Shown here in pieces: positions 35,631-48,206 of a stretch of DNA of 64,000 nucleotides; position 1 is the stretch's first letter, and each line of letters starts with the position of its first letter. The stretch lies in assembly GCF_036320965.1 (NCBI RefSeq), contig NC_092265.1, positions 2,438,501 to 2,502,500 of the forward strand, written 5' to 3'. The notes beneath the pieces were generated by a model. That model was given only the letters and a program-made list of their open reading frames with translations, searched no databases and was not told the origin of the DNA. The position numbers and the translations under genes were made by a program. Source of the DNA: Panulirus ornatus. Taxonomy: Eukaryota > Arthropoda > Malacostraca > Decapoda > Palinuridae.

Positions 35631-36707
35631 ACGAGAGCTGGGAGTCTATACTGTCTTGCGGGGGAAGACTTACGAGGGGAATAATACCACCACGTCGGAA
35701 TCGTGTGAGTCAAGACGGACTTCCCCGAAGTCCAGAAACTTGACATATACTTTTTTTTGAGCAACCTTTGATATAACTGGAGCAATCTGACAGTATCTCA
35801 GAAACGCACTGTATAAATCAGCTCCTACTGTAAGTCTGGAAATGGACAGAGAAATTCCAAGACGGATTCCCCACTTGTCATCGCTCGTACAACTCCAGGA
35901 CGCTCCTGATCTTAAAACAAATGTCATAGTGCGAGGAAACTCACGATTCCAGAACCTGCTTACTAATCCACGTCGAACTCACATCCTGGATGATCTCATG
36001 CATTCAGAACACATTCGTTCTGTCTGCTCAGGACACCCAAGGACGCTTGCCAGTGAGAGAACATTCTCATGATCTAAGGAGAAACGCTCTTATAATTTCT
36101 GGAAACTCTAAGCGACTGCAGGAGTTCCTTATAATTCCAGTGTACAAAGTCCTGCGACAGCTGTGTGAGCCTATGGACCGCGAGAGGTTGACTTGTACTG
36201 ACATTCATCATGAAGACATTATGAAGGTAAAAACTATAGAGATTTAACTGCTACTAGTTTTTAAGGCGTGCACACGTTTTCTTTAAGGAGATTTTATCGA
36301 AACGTCAAAATTTTCTTTTCATCAACAATGAATCGTCCAGATCATTAACCCATAGGAGACATACTGAACAAGAATTCCATATGAATAAGCAGCTACATAT
36401 AAGCAATGGCAAGAATGTCATTCAAAACTCACAAAAATATGATTATCTCATCATAGGTACTTTAGAATGTCTTTTTTTTTTTTTGCTTTTCTTTATCTAT
36501 CCAGCCATTCATTTAACTTCATTCCCGTTCACACGTGGTAGATCATGTTCATATAGCTTCTCAGTTCACTCACACACTCAGGACCCTAAGTGCACAAAGT
36601 GAACACAGTCATCCACACTAATTCAAACGTTTCTTAGTTCTTCACTCTGTCAAACAAGGTGAACAGTTCAGCGAAGGCCAAAGTATGCATTCACTCCTCC
36701 CCCTCCA

Positions 36708-36709
<2 letters not shown>
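35631..36709. other. Unique sequence, no recognised gene
   Basis: Overlapping frames at 35670-36247 on both strands carry no domain I recognise. A T13 tract lies near 36472-36484. Confidence 0.45.

Positions 36710-36743
<34 letters not shown>
36710..36743. repeat. (CA)n microsatellite
   Basis: Perfect CA tract of about 34 bp, sitting about 10 bp from the 3' end of the adjoining - strand LINE relic. Confidence 0.97.
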
Positions 36744-36746
<3 letters not shown>

Positions 36747-36749
36747 GGC

Positions 36750-37450
36750 ATCAATGCATACGATCAAATAAAACTATCCCTTTAGCGTCATGATCTGGGA
36801 TACCTCTAGCCTTAAACAGCTCACGGAGTGCACCTGTCCACCTCTCCAGCGGACTGCCTCTCTTCCTTCAACAACACTATCTATATACCTTCTTCACCGT
36901 CTGCCATGATTCCTATATGGTCACAACGTCTTAAAAGGCATCTTCTTATTTGTCCTTTCTGACGATTTCGTCACAGCACATATTTGTAATCACATCTTAA
37001 TTCTGTTCTTTCTATCGATTCTCTCAAATCCAACACAGAAATCATCCATCTCCGTTTCCATCATTCTTGTGGAAGATGTTCCACAACCATACCTCATACT
37101 TATGGGCCAGCTCCTTTAACTTGTAAGCTTCTCATTCTACCCACACAATTTATATCTTCCCTCTTCCCCAAGGCTTTCACTGCTCCCTCAGTTGTTTCAC
37201 ATCGCCTGACTTTAAAGATTCGTCGTTGCCAATGCCGTCCACACTGAGCGTCGCTCCCTCATACCTAAGAGTCCAGAAACCTTCTAGTTGTTCCTCACTT
37301 AAATTGATGGTGCTCTGTGACAGCTCACCTCTTGCACAAAGTAGACCATTGGTCTTATTCGCAATCACCTTCAACATCCTCCCATACACACACACCATCG
37401 GAGTAATCTACCATCCTAACCATCCCAGCAAAATTCATTTGACAGACTTA
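36750..37450 (-). pseudogene. LINE RT thumb and C-terminus relic
   Basis: On the - strand, frame 37398-37177 reads YGRMLKVIANKTNGLL then EEQLEGFWTLRYEGATLSVDG. This matches the LxVNxxKTxxM and GExLExVxxFxYLGATLSxDG motifs that follow the catalytic box in CR1/L1-like polymerases. Further on, across frameshifts, come QTVKKVYR and RGSPLERWTGALRELFKARG, matching the RGRPxxRWxDxVxxxLxxRG motif near the C-terminus. The frame ends just before the (CA)n at 36743. The palm and endonuclease are absent. It is a truncated, dead copy. Confidence 0.72.
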
Positions 37451-38048
37451 AAATTATGAGCTATTGTGAGGCCTGCACGATACTTAGCAATCGAGATCTC
37501 TTAAAAGGAAAAGAGCGAGGGAAAAAAGTTGTCCTTTCATAAGATGGATTACATATTGTGACAAAAACATTACTTCAGAAAATATACTTTACACCCATTG
37601 AAGTTGATTGTAAGTTGTTAATAGATAAACTGCGTTTCCTATATAATCTTCTCGCTGTATATGCTACTAATGATTAAACACAGTGTAAGATGCCCTCTTC
37701 GTCTTATTAGGCTAAAGCTTACACAGTAACTAAACATTTCAAGCTGCACATGCATGACATCATCAGAATTAATTTTCAACAACGTCTTAAGAGTTTTAAA
37801 AGAATGAAATTACCATCGCAACATCTGGAGATGGTTTAGCCAGTGGTGAAGACTGCGACCGGTTCCCATGTTCTGTCTACAACCTGTGCATTATGTGGAA
37901 GGCCTATACTTAACTGGTGTGGCTGACCCCTTGCTGCATCCCTCTAGCTTATGGGGTGCAGGAGTGTGATGCTTCGCCTGTATATCTCTGGTGTGCTAAG
38001 TACATCTACCCTACGATACGGTGTCTTAAAGAACATTTTCCCGTACTT

Positions 38049-38049
<1 letters not shown>
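37451..38049. other. Unique sequence, no recognised gene
   Basis: No coding or RNA signal. From about 37880 the GTGTGCTAAGTACATCTACC words foreshadow the degenerate array further on. Confidence 0.45.
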
Positions 38050-38114
<65 letters not shown>

Positions 38115-38126
38115 CGTGTGTGTGTA
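38050..38126. repeat. (TG)n microsatellite
   Basis: Perfect TG to 38110, then interrupted by CG and TA steps. Confidence 0.97.
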
Positions 38127-38139
38127 TGTATATATTAGG

Positions 38140-38670
38140 GTGTCTTAAGCAAGTCCTACTGTGCCTTGTGGGTAGGTAAATATACCTTCTCAACATGAAG
38201 GCGAGGTGACGTAGACACGTAGTTGTAATCTACGTTATGTTCAGTAGACCATTCTATACATCACAGGATGTAAAATAAATCCTACCGGCCATTATTGTGT
38301 GTTAAGTACACCCTCCTGTACTTTACGGCCTCCTGAATGTATTAGGTAATACATATCAGAGTAAAGTGCAATGGACAGGCGCTGCGCATATAGTTGTATA
38401 TTATGTTGTGGTCCATGCATATTAGGTGTATTACTCGTTGGTTAAGTATATCTGTAAATCTTGACTCGTTAGATGTATCGGTAGATGATGGTGCGTGCGG
38501 TACATACGCGCGTACATATGTGTACATTGTGGTGTGCTAACCACCTCGTGTACTCCAGGCTGCCGTAGGCAACGCTGCGGTAGTTGTGTGGTAGGCAATC
38601 TACTGTACCTCACGGTATGACGTAGTGAGGTAAGCAACCTACTGTACTTTACGGTATGATGTATGTAAGT
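38140..38670. repeat. Degenerate array with a sharp 39 bp pair
   Basis: Two 39 bp units, 38591-38629 and 38630-38668, both of the form GTARGCAAYCTACTGTACYT followed by YACGGTATGAYGTA, are preceded by several worn relatives near 38160, 38300 and 38540 (TTAAGTACACCCTCCTGTACT and similar). Confidence 0.7.
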
Positions 38671-39394
38671 AATACGGTGTAAGGAGAGCTCACAACACCG
38701 CACTGAACACATTCTGTGGAGAGACAGTCAGTCACCTTTACATGTTATGCTGGCGACGAGACCTTGTGAGTTCTGAGGTCTTCACGGTGTGTGGCGCTTC
38801 CCCAACACTGTACCAGGGAGGTGAACACAGTCTGTGGTACTCTCATTCAGTGTGGTGGATATTCTACCGAACAGGATGTTAAACTGACAAAGTTTGAAGT
38901 GTCTGAGCGTTCGGGTGTCGCCTTACATGTTCGTCCCTCACTTTACAGTGACGCTGAGTCATTATTCAGAGCGACTGACTTCAGTGTATTTCCTGAAATA
39001 GTCTACGTACAGTTGGATATTTACATACAAGTACTTCAGTGTGCTCCACAAGTGGAGTATAACGGTACTACTTAATACTCTAAATAATCATTACATCTTG
39101 ATGGTTTAACATAAGATACATCTTAACAGTCAGGTGTATTATGTCCAAACCAACATGACACATCGGGAGTTTCCTGCACTTCACATACACACACACACAC
39201 CTGCCCCACTGCACCAGGTCTAAACACCTGCCGACTCACGCATAGTCAATCATGAAGAAGGAATTCCACACCATCTCTTACCCCTAATTGTAGTGTGACA
39301 CCAGATTAAATAATGTATTTCAATATCCAAATGAGGAGGCAGATAGTGGTAAAAAAAAAAATGTTGAAGACGTGCTAGTCATTCACCATCTGGA
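38671..39394. other. Unique sequence, no recognised gene
   Basis: A 94-codon + frame at 38791-39075 has no recognisable domain; its tail repeats words of the preceding array. Confidence 0.45.
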
Positions 39395-39450
39395 AGGAGG
39401 GGGAAGGAAAGGAGGGGGAGGAGGAGGAGGAGGAGGAAGGGTGGGGGTTG
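39395..39450 (+). repeat. Purine (GGA)n block
   Basis: GGAAGGAGGGGGAAGGAAAG and six GGA units are all G and A on +, with several GGG runs. Confidence 0.9.
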
Positions 39451-40904
<1,454 letters not shown>

Positions 40905-40931
40905 GTGTGTGTGTGTGTGTGTGTGTGTGTG
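40905..40931. repeat. (GT)n microsatellite
   Basis: Perfect GT tract of about 27 bp. Confidence 0.97.
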
Positions 40932-41121
40932 GCACAGCCTATTAGAAAGCTCCGTTTGTACGAGAGAGTTTGGCAAAGATTCAAGAACATGGTTCAGTAC
41001 TGAACTAATTAAACTAATTATAAACATATATTTGTTCAGTGGTTAGAGATGCTTTCGTGATAGTGTTTATAAATTCTTGTTTTGTTTTTTCCTCCTTTGG
41101 ATCATCTGTAACTTTCTCCAG

Positions 41122-41126
<5 letters not shown>

Positions 41127-41189
<63 letters not shown>
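41127..41189. repeat. (AG)n microsatellite
   Basis: Perfect AG tract of 63 bp. Confidence 0.98.
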
Positions 41190-41192
<3 letters not shown>

Positions 41193-41520
41193 TTAATGTG
41201 AAAAAAAGAAAAAATACAGCATACATCTATTCATCAAAAAAACTTATTGTTAAAGAGAAAACGGGAAGTGCAGTCACTCCAGCAAAATTTCTGCAGACAA
41301 AAGTAACAACACGGGCGACAAAAATGATACAGGAAAAACTACAATTCACAACACAACAACAGTGAGAATAAATCCTCGCCAGTTTCATTAACTTTTTACG
41401 AACGTCATCTTTCGCACAAATAACATAGAAAGCAAAACCGGTTCCCCTCAGTCAGCATAATGGCTCAGTTCTTGTTACCAAATACGATTCTTCTCATTTT
41501 TATATATAGAATAACGAGGG

Positions 41521-41524
<4 letters not shown>

Positions 41525-41603
<79 letters not shown>
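41525..41603. repeat. (AT)n microsatellite
   Basis: Perfect AT tract of about 79 bp. Confidence 0.98.
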
Positions 41604-41605
<2 letters not shown>

Positions 41606-41862
41606 CCATGAGTCCACGGGAAAATGAAACACGATAAGTTCCCAAGTGCACTTTCGTGTAATAATCACATCAGGGGAGACACAAGAGAGAAATATAACAG
41701 TCAGTTTATATACAACGAAGAGACGTAGCTAGGACGCCATTTGGTAAACATGCGATTGTCCAAGAACTGCTCACTTTAGAGGAATCCATCATTTTCCTGC
41801 TACTGATTGCAGCGCAGCCTTGGAGAAGCAGAAGCCCCTGGAAGAGAGCTCATGGGGCTATA

Positions 41863-41876
41863 AAATAATAATGATA

Positions 41877-41939
<63 letters not shown>

Positions 41940-42029
41940 TCAATAATAATAATAATAACGGTGATAATGATAACAATAATAACAATAATAATAATAATAG
42001 TGATAATAATAATGACAATAATAATAATG
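41863..42029. repeat. (AAT)n/(GAT)n trinucleotide tract
   Basis: About 167 bp of ATA/AAT triplets, perfect in the centre, with GAT, CAA and GTG interruptions at the edges. The Ile- and Leu-rich frames are repeat translations. Confidence 0.97.
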
Positions 42030-42297
42030 TGTCATGTTATCTAACTACAGCATATTTCGTATGTATACCCGTCTACTGTGTACACTGTCAGTTTAAGGAC
42101 TTAGTTCTGATTCTTGCTGCCAGATGACGAATTATCTCATAATCTGTGGTAGTAAAGGCAGGGACACAAATTGGTCGCTACCAGATGCAGAATCCCATTT
42201 TGGTGTTCGCTGCCATATACAGCACCGTGTTCCGGCACTTGTTGCTAAGTACAAGGTGGAGCAATGACGCTACCGGCCGCCATTGGGTATGAGGATG

Positions 42298-42420
42298 TAG
42301 AGACCTTTGACCTGACCCCTTCAGGTCTAGGTCAAAGACTAAGGGTATCATACCCAAGGGCCATGTCCATCATGTCCAGGGGTTTTACTGTTGCCCGGTC
42401 GTGCTGTCTGATTACAACAG
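42298..42420 (+). repeat. Dispersed DR1/CAAGGGTCGT element, copy c
   Basis: GACCTTTGACCT at 42302-42313 is the complement of a DR1 site (AGGTCA-A-AGGTC). It pairs with TAGGTCAAAG about 16 bp on, forming a stem-loop with an inner CCTGA/TCAGG step. The body continues ATCATACCCAAGGGCCATGT, then CATCATGTCCAGGGGTTTTA. Confidence 0.65.
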
Positions 42421-42697
42421 ATTAAGGAAGAGTCGAGAGAGAGTAAGGAACATGAAGCTAATGCCGGCAACTTCACGCATCTACTCTACATTTGACGCAG
42501 TGTGAGCAGCATGATACAACACACCGCTGGATCCCCAGAACTCCATCTTTTTAATTCTACTTTTGTCCTCGAGTCTCTGGGCAAATTTGCTAACAATGCT
42601 GTGCTTTGACGCGCCATGACCCAAAGAGCAGAACTAACTGGACTTCCATAAATCCAGCAGCTCAGTGGGGGATGACTCTGGAAGATGGTTCTGGGAG

Positions 42698-42700
<3 letters not shown>

Positions 42701-42750
<50 letters not shown>
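42701..42750. repeat. (GT)n microsatellite
   Basis: Perfect GT tract of 50 bp. Confidence 0.98.
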
Positions 42751-42751
<1 letters not shown>

Positions 42752-43177
42752 CCTTTTAATTGGCTATTGCCCGCGCCAGGGTGAGGCAAGCCAAGCACCA
42801 GGCTACGGTGAAATTGTTCATATTGTTTATACGGTTTATTTAACTGCGGCAGCTTTTAACTCGCCTCACTCGTTATCGTGTGAGTTAATATTCTGGCAAG
42901 TCAGCCAATGCTTCTATTACGTCGTGCAAGGAGGAATGCTTGGCTGCTTAGCCCCGTCGCCGATGGAGTCAGAGGAACCAACATATTTCTCTAATGGTTC
43001 TTTTATCTGGAATGATAATTTCAAGTTACCAATTGACTGGACTGTTGTGATCCGAGAGACTTTCACAGTTCGTCCTGGCGTTCGAACAGCCTGGGTCTGG
43101 TGAGGGTTTGTCACAGTGTCCGGATGTAGACTTGTGGTTAATAACGACATTCGTACCTCGCATTAACGCCACTGAAT
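42751..43177. other. Unique sequence, no recognised gene
   Basis: The 165-codon frame 42606-43103 spans the GT tract, and its downstream part has no recognisable domain. Confidence 0.45.
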
Positions 43178-43264
43178 GTGATGGTACGACCTTTAACCAC
43201 GACGGTACGACCCTTGACCGCGAAGGTACAATCCTTGACCACGACGGTACGACCCTTGAATAGT
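43178..43264 (-). repeat. Dispersed element, 21 bp tandem form (copy d)
   Basis: Four 21 bp units of GACGGTACGACCCTTGACCAC are arranged head to tail. Read on the - strand the unit is GTGGTCAAGGGTCGTACCGTC, which is the body repeat of the dispersed element. This is the only copy here with a clean tandem array. Confidence 0.8.
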
Positions 43265-44116
43265 CAGTGTTATCCTTGTGTATGATGGCGTCGCCTTTGA
43301 CTCAATTCGTGAGGGTCAGATGGAAAGTCATCACATCATGGCACATGCCGTCATGCTCGAGGCTTCGCATGAACGTTCTCACACGGAAACGGAAAATGTA
43401 GACGTCTGCTTCCATATGTGTTTCCCAGAGGTGATACTCCAACATTTGATGACTACAAGACTGAGACATTAATACCGCGGATCAAACACCAGCATCAGAG
43501 CTGCAGACGCTTCACTGTGATATGGGAGAGACGCAAGTCAGAGAGTCTGAAAGACGTCATATGTGCAAAGCAAGACAAAGGAGTGACTTGGAGAGCACCA
43601 CCCTGATGGACAAACCTTACCAAATCTATGCAGGATTCGAAGAACAGAGAAGAGCTGTTTGCTCTGCAGATGACAGATGCTGCTGCGTGCGATCATCTTG
43701 CAGACACAGAAGTGTGCGTCACTTCTGAACATTGAGTCGCATCACAAGGCAGCAGCAAGCTGGTGCCAATTTGTGATCATGAGGAGGGTTACTCCCACGA
43801 CTGTCTTCAAGTAGCAGATGTTCTTGCAAGCGGCGCGCACAGTCAGTGATGGCGGGCGCAGTGGACACAGACGTTGGTGGTAATCCTGGCTGGCATATTC
43901 GAGATAACACACATTCCGATGCACAGCTTTTGGTGGCATCTAGATAATCGGAACGTCACACTTCACTATGTCAACTCTACCTCAGTGAAGAAGTCCAGAG
44001 CATTATCTTCCTCTGCATTCCTTTGCTGAGTCAGATATGATATCTCAGTTCAAGGGGATGGCATAAAACGTTATCTTAAGAGACACTGATGACTTTTCTC
44101 TCTCCTACTGTAAGTT

Positions 44117-44118
<2 letters not shown>
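43265..44118. other. Unclassified, possible worn repeat
   Basis: Short frames are open on both strands (43278-43939) without a recognisable domain. The many small frames with consistent spacing hint at a decayed mobile element, but nothing specific can be named. Confidence 0.3.

Positions 44119-44169
<51 letters not shown>
44119..44169. repeat. (CT)n microsatellite
   Basis: Perfect CT tract of 51 bp. Confidence 0.98.
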
Positions 44170-44173
<4 letters not shown>

Positions 44174-45140
44174 ACTGACAGATGTATCGTCAACCATCAA
44201 AGTCACTAGCAAAATTTGCCAGTTATATCCTCCATGACAGAGCCAACAATCTGAGGGAGGAACTCTCATCTTTTTTTTACCAAGTACATCCTTCCACCGA
44301 CAAAAGGCGTGAGAACTAGCCAAGATGTGTTCCTCAGGACTGAAATGGACAACATATGTGAGCCACTGTGGACGACGATATTGTATCTGACGTTGCAGGG
44401 AGTTGATAGATGATTGTCCAGTGTGGGCGCAACGCTGCACTCTTGTGATGTAGAGATGCGCGTGTGCAATACGGGACTGGGATACGCATTTCTCTATCAG
44501 CCAGTGGAAACTGTACTCAGTAAATATAACACCTTTCAATGTAACCAGTTCCACCACTTCTTGTCCTGTGTCTGGTGTATTTGATGCAACAATTTCTTAC
44601 ATGTGTAGGTGACAGAAACGACATTACGTTCTAGAAATCTATTCAAACCGATCAATTACGCAATCCTTTATCGAACTCTATTCAGTAGCATGTAAATGAT
44701 GCTAATTTCGCCTTGTATGAAGAATCGATCTTCAGGAAATTTGACTGATAGATCACGAGTTATCAATCTTGCTTTCAAACCCAGAAAATAAAGACGTCGT
44801 TGTCTTAAATCACAGACAACGTGATGTACTGGTTACACATATCTGTGTTGTGGTTTTTGGTGTCCCAGATCTCTATCACTTCCCAATGACATCGGACGTA
44901 GGTCGTTTCTCTGGCTATTGAGCACCTCCATAAAGCCAGCTCGAAGTATCAGCTGAAGAATTCTGTGAGGTTTTCTAGGCCGTCGCATGGTCATATGAAG
45001 GAGTGTAGTGTAGTTTCAACCTTGCTTCTCTTATCCTCAGGAAATCATCTGGTCAACATGTAAGGCCCTCCCTACTCCACGTTGGTCAGATCGACGAGTG
45101 GTTGGTTTCCCCTGCCCGAGACTAGTGCCTCTCGCGGCCA
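44170..45140. other. Unique sequence, no recognised gene
   Basis: A 150-codon - strand frame (44105-44557) runs into the CT tract and has no recognisable domain. Otherwise featureless. Confidence 0.45.
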
Positions 45141-45211
45141 CAGGTGCGGCGAGGCGCCACCTGTCAGCAGAAGGGGAGGTACGCCACCTGTCTCGCGCCA
45201 CCCACCACCTG
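45141..45211. promoter_or_regulatory. Four E-boxes (CACCTG) in CpG-rich DNA
   Basis: CAGGTG at 45141-45146 and CACCTG at 45158-45163, 45185-45190 and 45206-45211. Two share the longer context CGCCACCTGTC. CACCTG is the Snail/ZEB/E2A class of E-box. No gene is identified beside them. Confidence 0.35.
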
Positions 45212-45377
45212 GAGACGGGCATGTCTGACGAATCTCTGGCCTTCAGGGATGTCATATCAATCAGGCCAAGAATGTCATATTAAGCAGTTCACTTATGTTA
45301 ATCACTATCCTCATCCTTTATGTTAATAACACGTGCCGTCCATGAAAACTAATTATAGGATGGATGTATGTCTACTG

Positions 45378-45378
<1 letters not shown>

Positions 45379-45439
<61 letters not shown>
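45379..45439. repeat. (CA)n microsatellite
   Basis: Perfect CA tract of 61 bp, directly abutting the LINE remnant that follows. Confidence 0.98.
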
Positions 45440-45440
<1 letters not shown>

Positions 45441-45441
<1 letters not shown>

Positions 45442-45960
45442 AAGAACGTGTGGATGGAGAGGTCGTTGTCTTGGAAGGCAAGAGTGGGTATAGTAGCTGC
45501 CACAATGTTATATGTATGCGGGGTATGGGCTATTAGATGTGGATGTGTTGGAAATGAAATGTCTAAGGACAATATGTGGTGTGAGGTGGTTTCATCGAGT
45601 AAGTAATGAAAGGGTAAAAGAGATGTGTGGTGATGAAAGGAATGTGGTGGAAGACAGGAGAAAAGGGTGTGTTGAAATGGCTTGGTTTATGGAGTGAATG
45701 AGTGAAGAGGTTAGTAAAGGGGATGGATGTGTCAGAGGTGGAGGGAACAAGGAGAAGCGGGAAACCATATTGGAGATGGATGGGAGGAGTGAAAAAGATT
45801 TTGAGTGAACGGTAGGATGAAAGGCGTGCAGGGGATAGAGTGAATTGGAATGATGTTGTATATAGGGGTCGACGTGCTCTCAATGGACTGAACCAAGACA
45901 TGTGAAGCGTCCGGGGTAAACCATGGAGAGGTTTGTGGGACCTGGTTGCAAATTCACAAA
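45441..45960 (+). pseudogene. LINE 3' end (pol C-terminus and start of 3' UTR)
   Basis: The + frame 45512-45697 reads DVLEMKCLRTICGVRWFHRV, the MLEMxxLRxxxGVxRxDRV motif that follows the RT of CR1-like LINEs. It continues SNERVKEMCG and, after a stop and a frame change, ERMSEERLVKG, VSEVEGTRRSGKPYWRWMGG and VKKILSER, then DRVNWNDVVYRGRRALNGL, ending at TGA 45903-45905. Only two or three disruptions interrupt this, so the copy is relatively young. A family with almost the same C-terminus is, from memory, very common in decapod genomes. The 5' side is cut exactly at the (CA)n. Confidence 0.85.
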
Positions 45961-46083
45961 ACTAAGCAGACTTTGTTCTGTTATGAGGACGCAACTCTAG
46001 AAATCTGATGACAGAACCGATGTAAAAAGAAGATCAATTTACAGACGGTACTTAAACCTTACGGACGAACACTACCGGCACAA

Positions 46084-46124
46084 TGACCTATGACCTGAGG
46101 CGCACTGACGTCAGTGTTGTTTGT
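46084..46124. promoter_or_regulatory. Perfect DR1 next to a palindromic CRE
   Basis: TGACCT-A-TGACCT at 46084-46096 is an exact direct repeat of two nuclear-receptor half sites with one-base spacing. Six bases on, CACTGACGTCAGTG (46103-46116) is a perfect 14 bp palindrome containing the CRE TGACGTCA. TTGTTTGTC, a forkhead-like word, follows. Function is inferred only. Confidence 0.4.
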
Positions 46125-46359
46125 CTGGTCAGGATCAAGTCACGTGAGCTGGGATTATGCAAATCCTTCTTGATGGACATCGTCCAATGATCTACGTCTT
46201 GATTCTTGATCAGCAAAACAGAACAGATTTTGAAAAAAAAATGATGCAACTTGAAAAGATTAAAGATACAAAAAAAAAAAGACTGTCACGAAAACACAAT
46301 TAAAATGTCTAACATTATGTTGTTAAGTCACTGGACAGTCGTCTTTGTGTAAGATCACG

Positions 46360-46440
46360 GAACTCGTAGGTTTCGAACCCGTCACAGAAACACGAAATCC
46401 GAATCTTTGTTTCCAGTCTGCCATGAATCATCACGGGCAT
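46360..46440 (-). mobile_element. Possible tRNA-derived SINE fragment
   Basis: On the - strand, GGGTTCGAAACC (about 46368-46380) is a consensus B box. A weak A-box-like TGGCAGACTGG lies about 32 bp upstream, the usual tRNA spacing. The T stem does not pair well, so it is not an intact tRNA. Confidence 0.3.
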
Positions 46441-47098
46441 AAATCGCTGCAGCGGGCCAGAGCAACAGAGTCATTAATGCCCGACAAATATGCAGTTCTG
46501 GCGGGAGGAAGGAGGGAAGATTATCGACACACGAATCTCCCCAACACAGACACATCGTTCTAAAAACAATATAAACAATTCAGGAACGAAAAGAGGAAGA
46601 GCTATTTTGATTATTCAAAAATCGTGAGAAAACAGAAGACGCATCGGTCATATCACCTTCAGGAGGCACTCAATGGAGCAGAGTTTTGTTATGGCCCCTG
46701 GCCTGAGGCGGGTCCAGCCTGCTGTACTGTGATGGAGACGCTGTAATACTGACTCTATCTAACACAAGTGATGGTACAACCATGAAGACCAGAATGCCAG
46801 GTGTCTTGATTAACGAGGAGTATGTAAATGAAGAGAGAAAGGAGTTTAACGCTGCACTTGGGAGATAATAAAAGCAACTAATGTCTTCCTCTCTCTCTCA
46901 AAAATATTATTTCTTCTGTGATTATCTATATGTAATTACTCATACGTGTAGTATTGAGAGTTCTACACTTTGGAAACCCAATCACTTGAACTATCTTTAC
47001 CTACGATGAGATACTGGCTCCAGGAAGGGCACAGAAAAACCTTCCGTCAAGAGCAGAGTCACGTGGATTATGTGTCGTCAAGTGTTATGTGTAAGGCG

Positions 47099-47099
<1 letters not shown>
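46441..47099. other. Unique sequence, no recognised gene
   Basis: No coding or repeat signal beyond short A runs. Confidence 0.45.

Positions 47100-47129
<30 letters not shown>
47100..47129. repeat. (GA)n microsatellite
   Basis: Perfect GA tract of 30 bp. Confidence 0.97.
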
Positions 47130-47131
<2 letters not shown>

Positions 47132-47569
47132 TGGTTGTGGGATGAATACCAGCAACCTACGTGTATGTGAGGCAGAGAGAAAAGACCGCAACTTGGGCCA
47201 GGAAGGGGACCTTAAAAGCCACTGCAGTGCAGGGTCACTGTGACGTATGTGTGTGTTTATGTTCACTATTTGCGTGTTCTTTAGCTGGTAGTCGATAAAA
47301 TCCTTCTCTCTAAAGACTTCAGCAGCTGTAATAAGATCGGAATGTGTTTTACATTCATACTTTCCAATAAGATCATCAGGTCAGTATATTCTCTCTTTAG
47401 TATATGGAGTTCTTTCGTAGTGGCTGGGAAGGGGCCCTCTGCACTCCTATTCTGTTTCCATCTGCAAGAATCAGGAATCTAAGATATTGATACCGTCCCC
47501 CAGCTGGTGATCATATCATGTTAACCATCAGGTCTTCTCTTATCTGTTTTATCCATATAATCCCATGTA

Positions 47570-47805
47570 CTCCACACACCATAACCCTCCACATGCTACA
47601 GCCCTGCATGCACCACAACCCTCCACATACAACAACCCTCCACACATCCCAACCCTCCACACACCATAACCGTGCAGCAACTACAACCCCCAAACACACC
47701 ATAACCCTGCATACATCACAACCGTCCACATACTCCGACCCTCCGCACACCACAACCCTCTACACACCACAGCCCTTCATCCACAAGACCCCACACTCCA
47801 TGTCA
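47570..47805. repeat. Degenerate CACACCACAACCCTCCA minisatellite
   Basis: About thirteen 17-19 bp units of CACACCAYAACCCTCCA run head to tail, followed by a less regular tail. The + frame reads as a His/Thr/Pro repeat (PHTTTLHTSQPSTHHN). Confidence 0.85.
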
Positions 47806-47940
47806 GGGAACAGAAAAGGTCTTTGGTGCGTCTGGCAGGCCGTGTTCAATATCCCACTATATAAAAGACTCATTCACGCGCCAGACCTCTCTCTCTCTCT
47901 CCAAGGGCAATACCTAACCTTTCTTAACGTTTATTAAGAG

Positions 47941-47971
47941 CACCACCACCCACCACCACCACCACCACCAA
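47941..47971. repeat. (CAC)n
   Basis: About ten CAC units with one slip. Confidence 0.95.
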
Positions 47972-48134
47972 TCGTATCCTGCAGCTACGTGGGTCGTCTC
48001 CCTCACCCCCCCTCAACAGCGACCTCGGTAATTTGAATGATGCTTCGCTGTACTAAGGACCAAGTTTGGACTGGATGTTCCGTAATCCTCCATCGCTCTG
48101 TTGTGGAGGAGACGAGAGGTGCTGCAACGGGATG

Positions 48135-48138
<4 letters not shown>

Positions 48139-48204
<66 letters not shown>
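48139..48204. repeat. (AG)n microsatellite
   Basis: Perfect AG tract of 66 bp. Confidence 0.98.

Positions 48205-48206
<2 letters not shown>

Noticed and set aside
41800..42044. Leu- and Ile-rich frames
   Set aside because: Translations of the AAT/GAT triplet repeat.
42606..43103. 165-codon + frame
   Set aside because: Spans a 50 bp GT tract and the remainder resembles no protein family.
43278..43939. Possible transposase or gene fragment
   Set aside because: Several short frames on both strands but no catalytic motif or domain could be identified.
45563..45901. 112-codon - strand frame
   Set aside because: Antisense shadow of the LINE C-terminus on +.
46360..46440. Intact tRNA on the - strand
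   Set aside because: Good B box but the T and acceptor stems do not pair; listed only as a possible SINE fragment.
47859..47868. TATATAAAAG as a TATA box
   Set aside because: TCATTC lies only about 12 bp downstream, too close for an initiator, and no exon follows.
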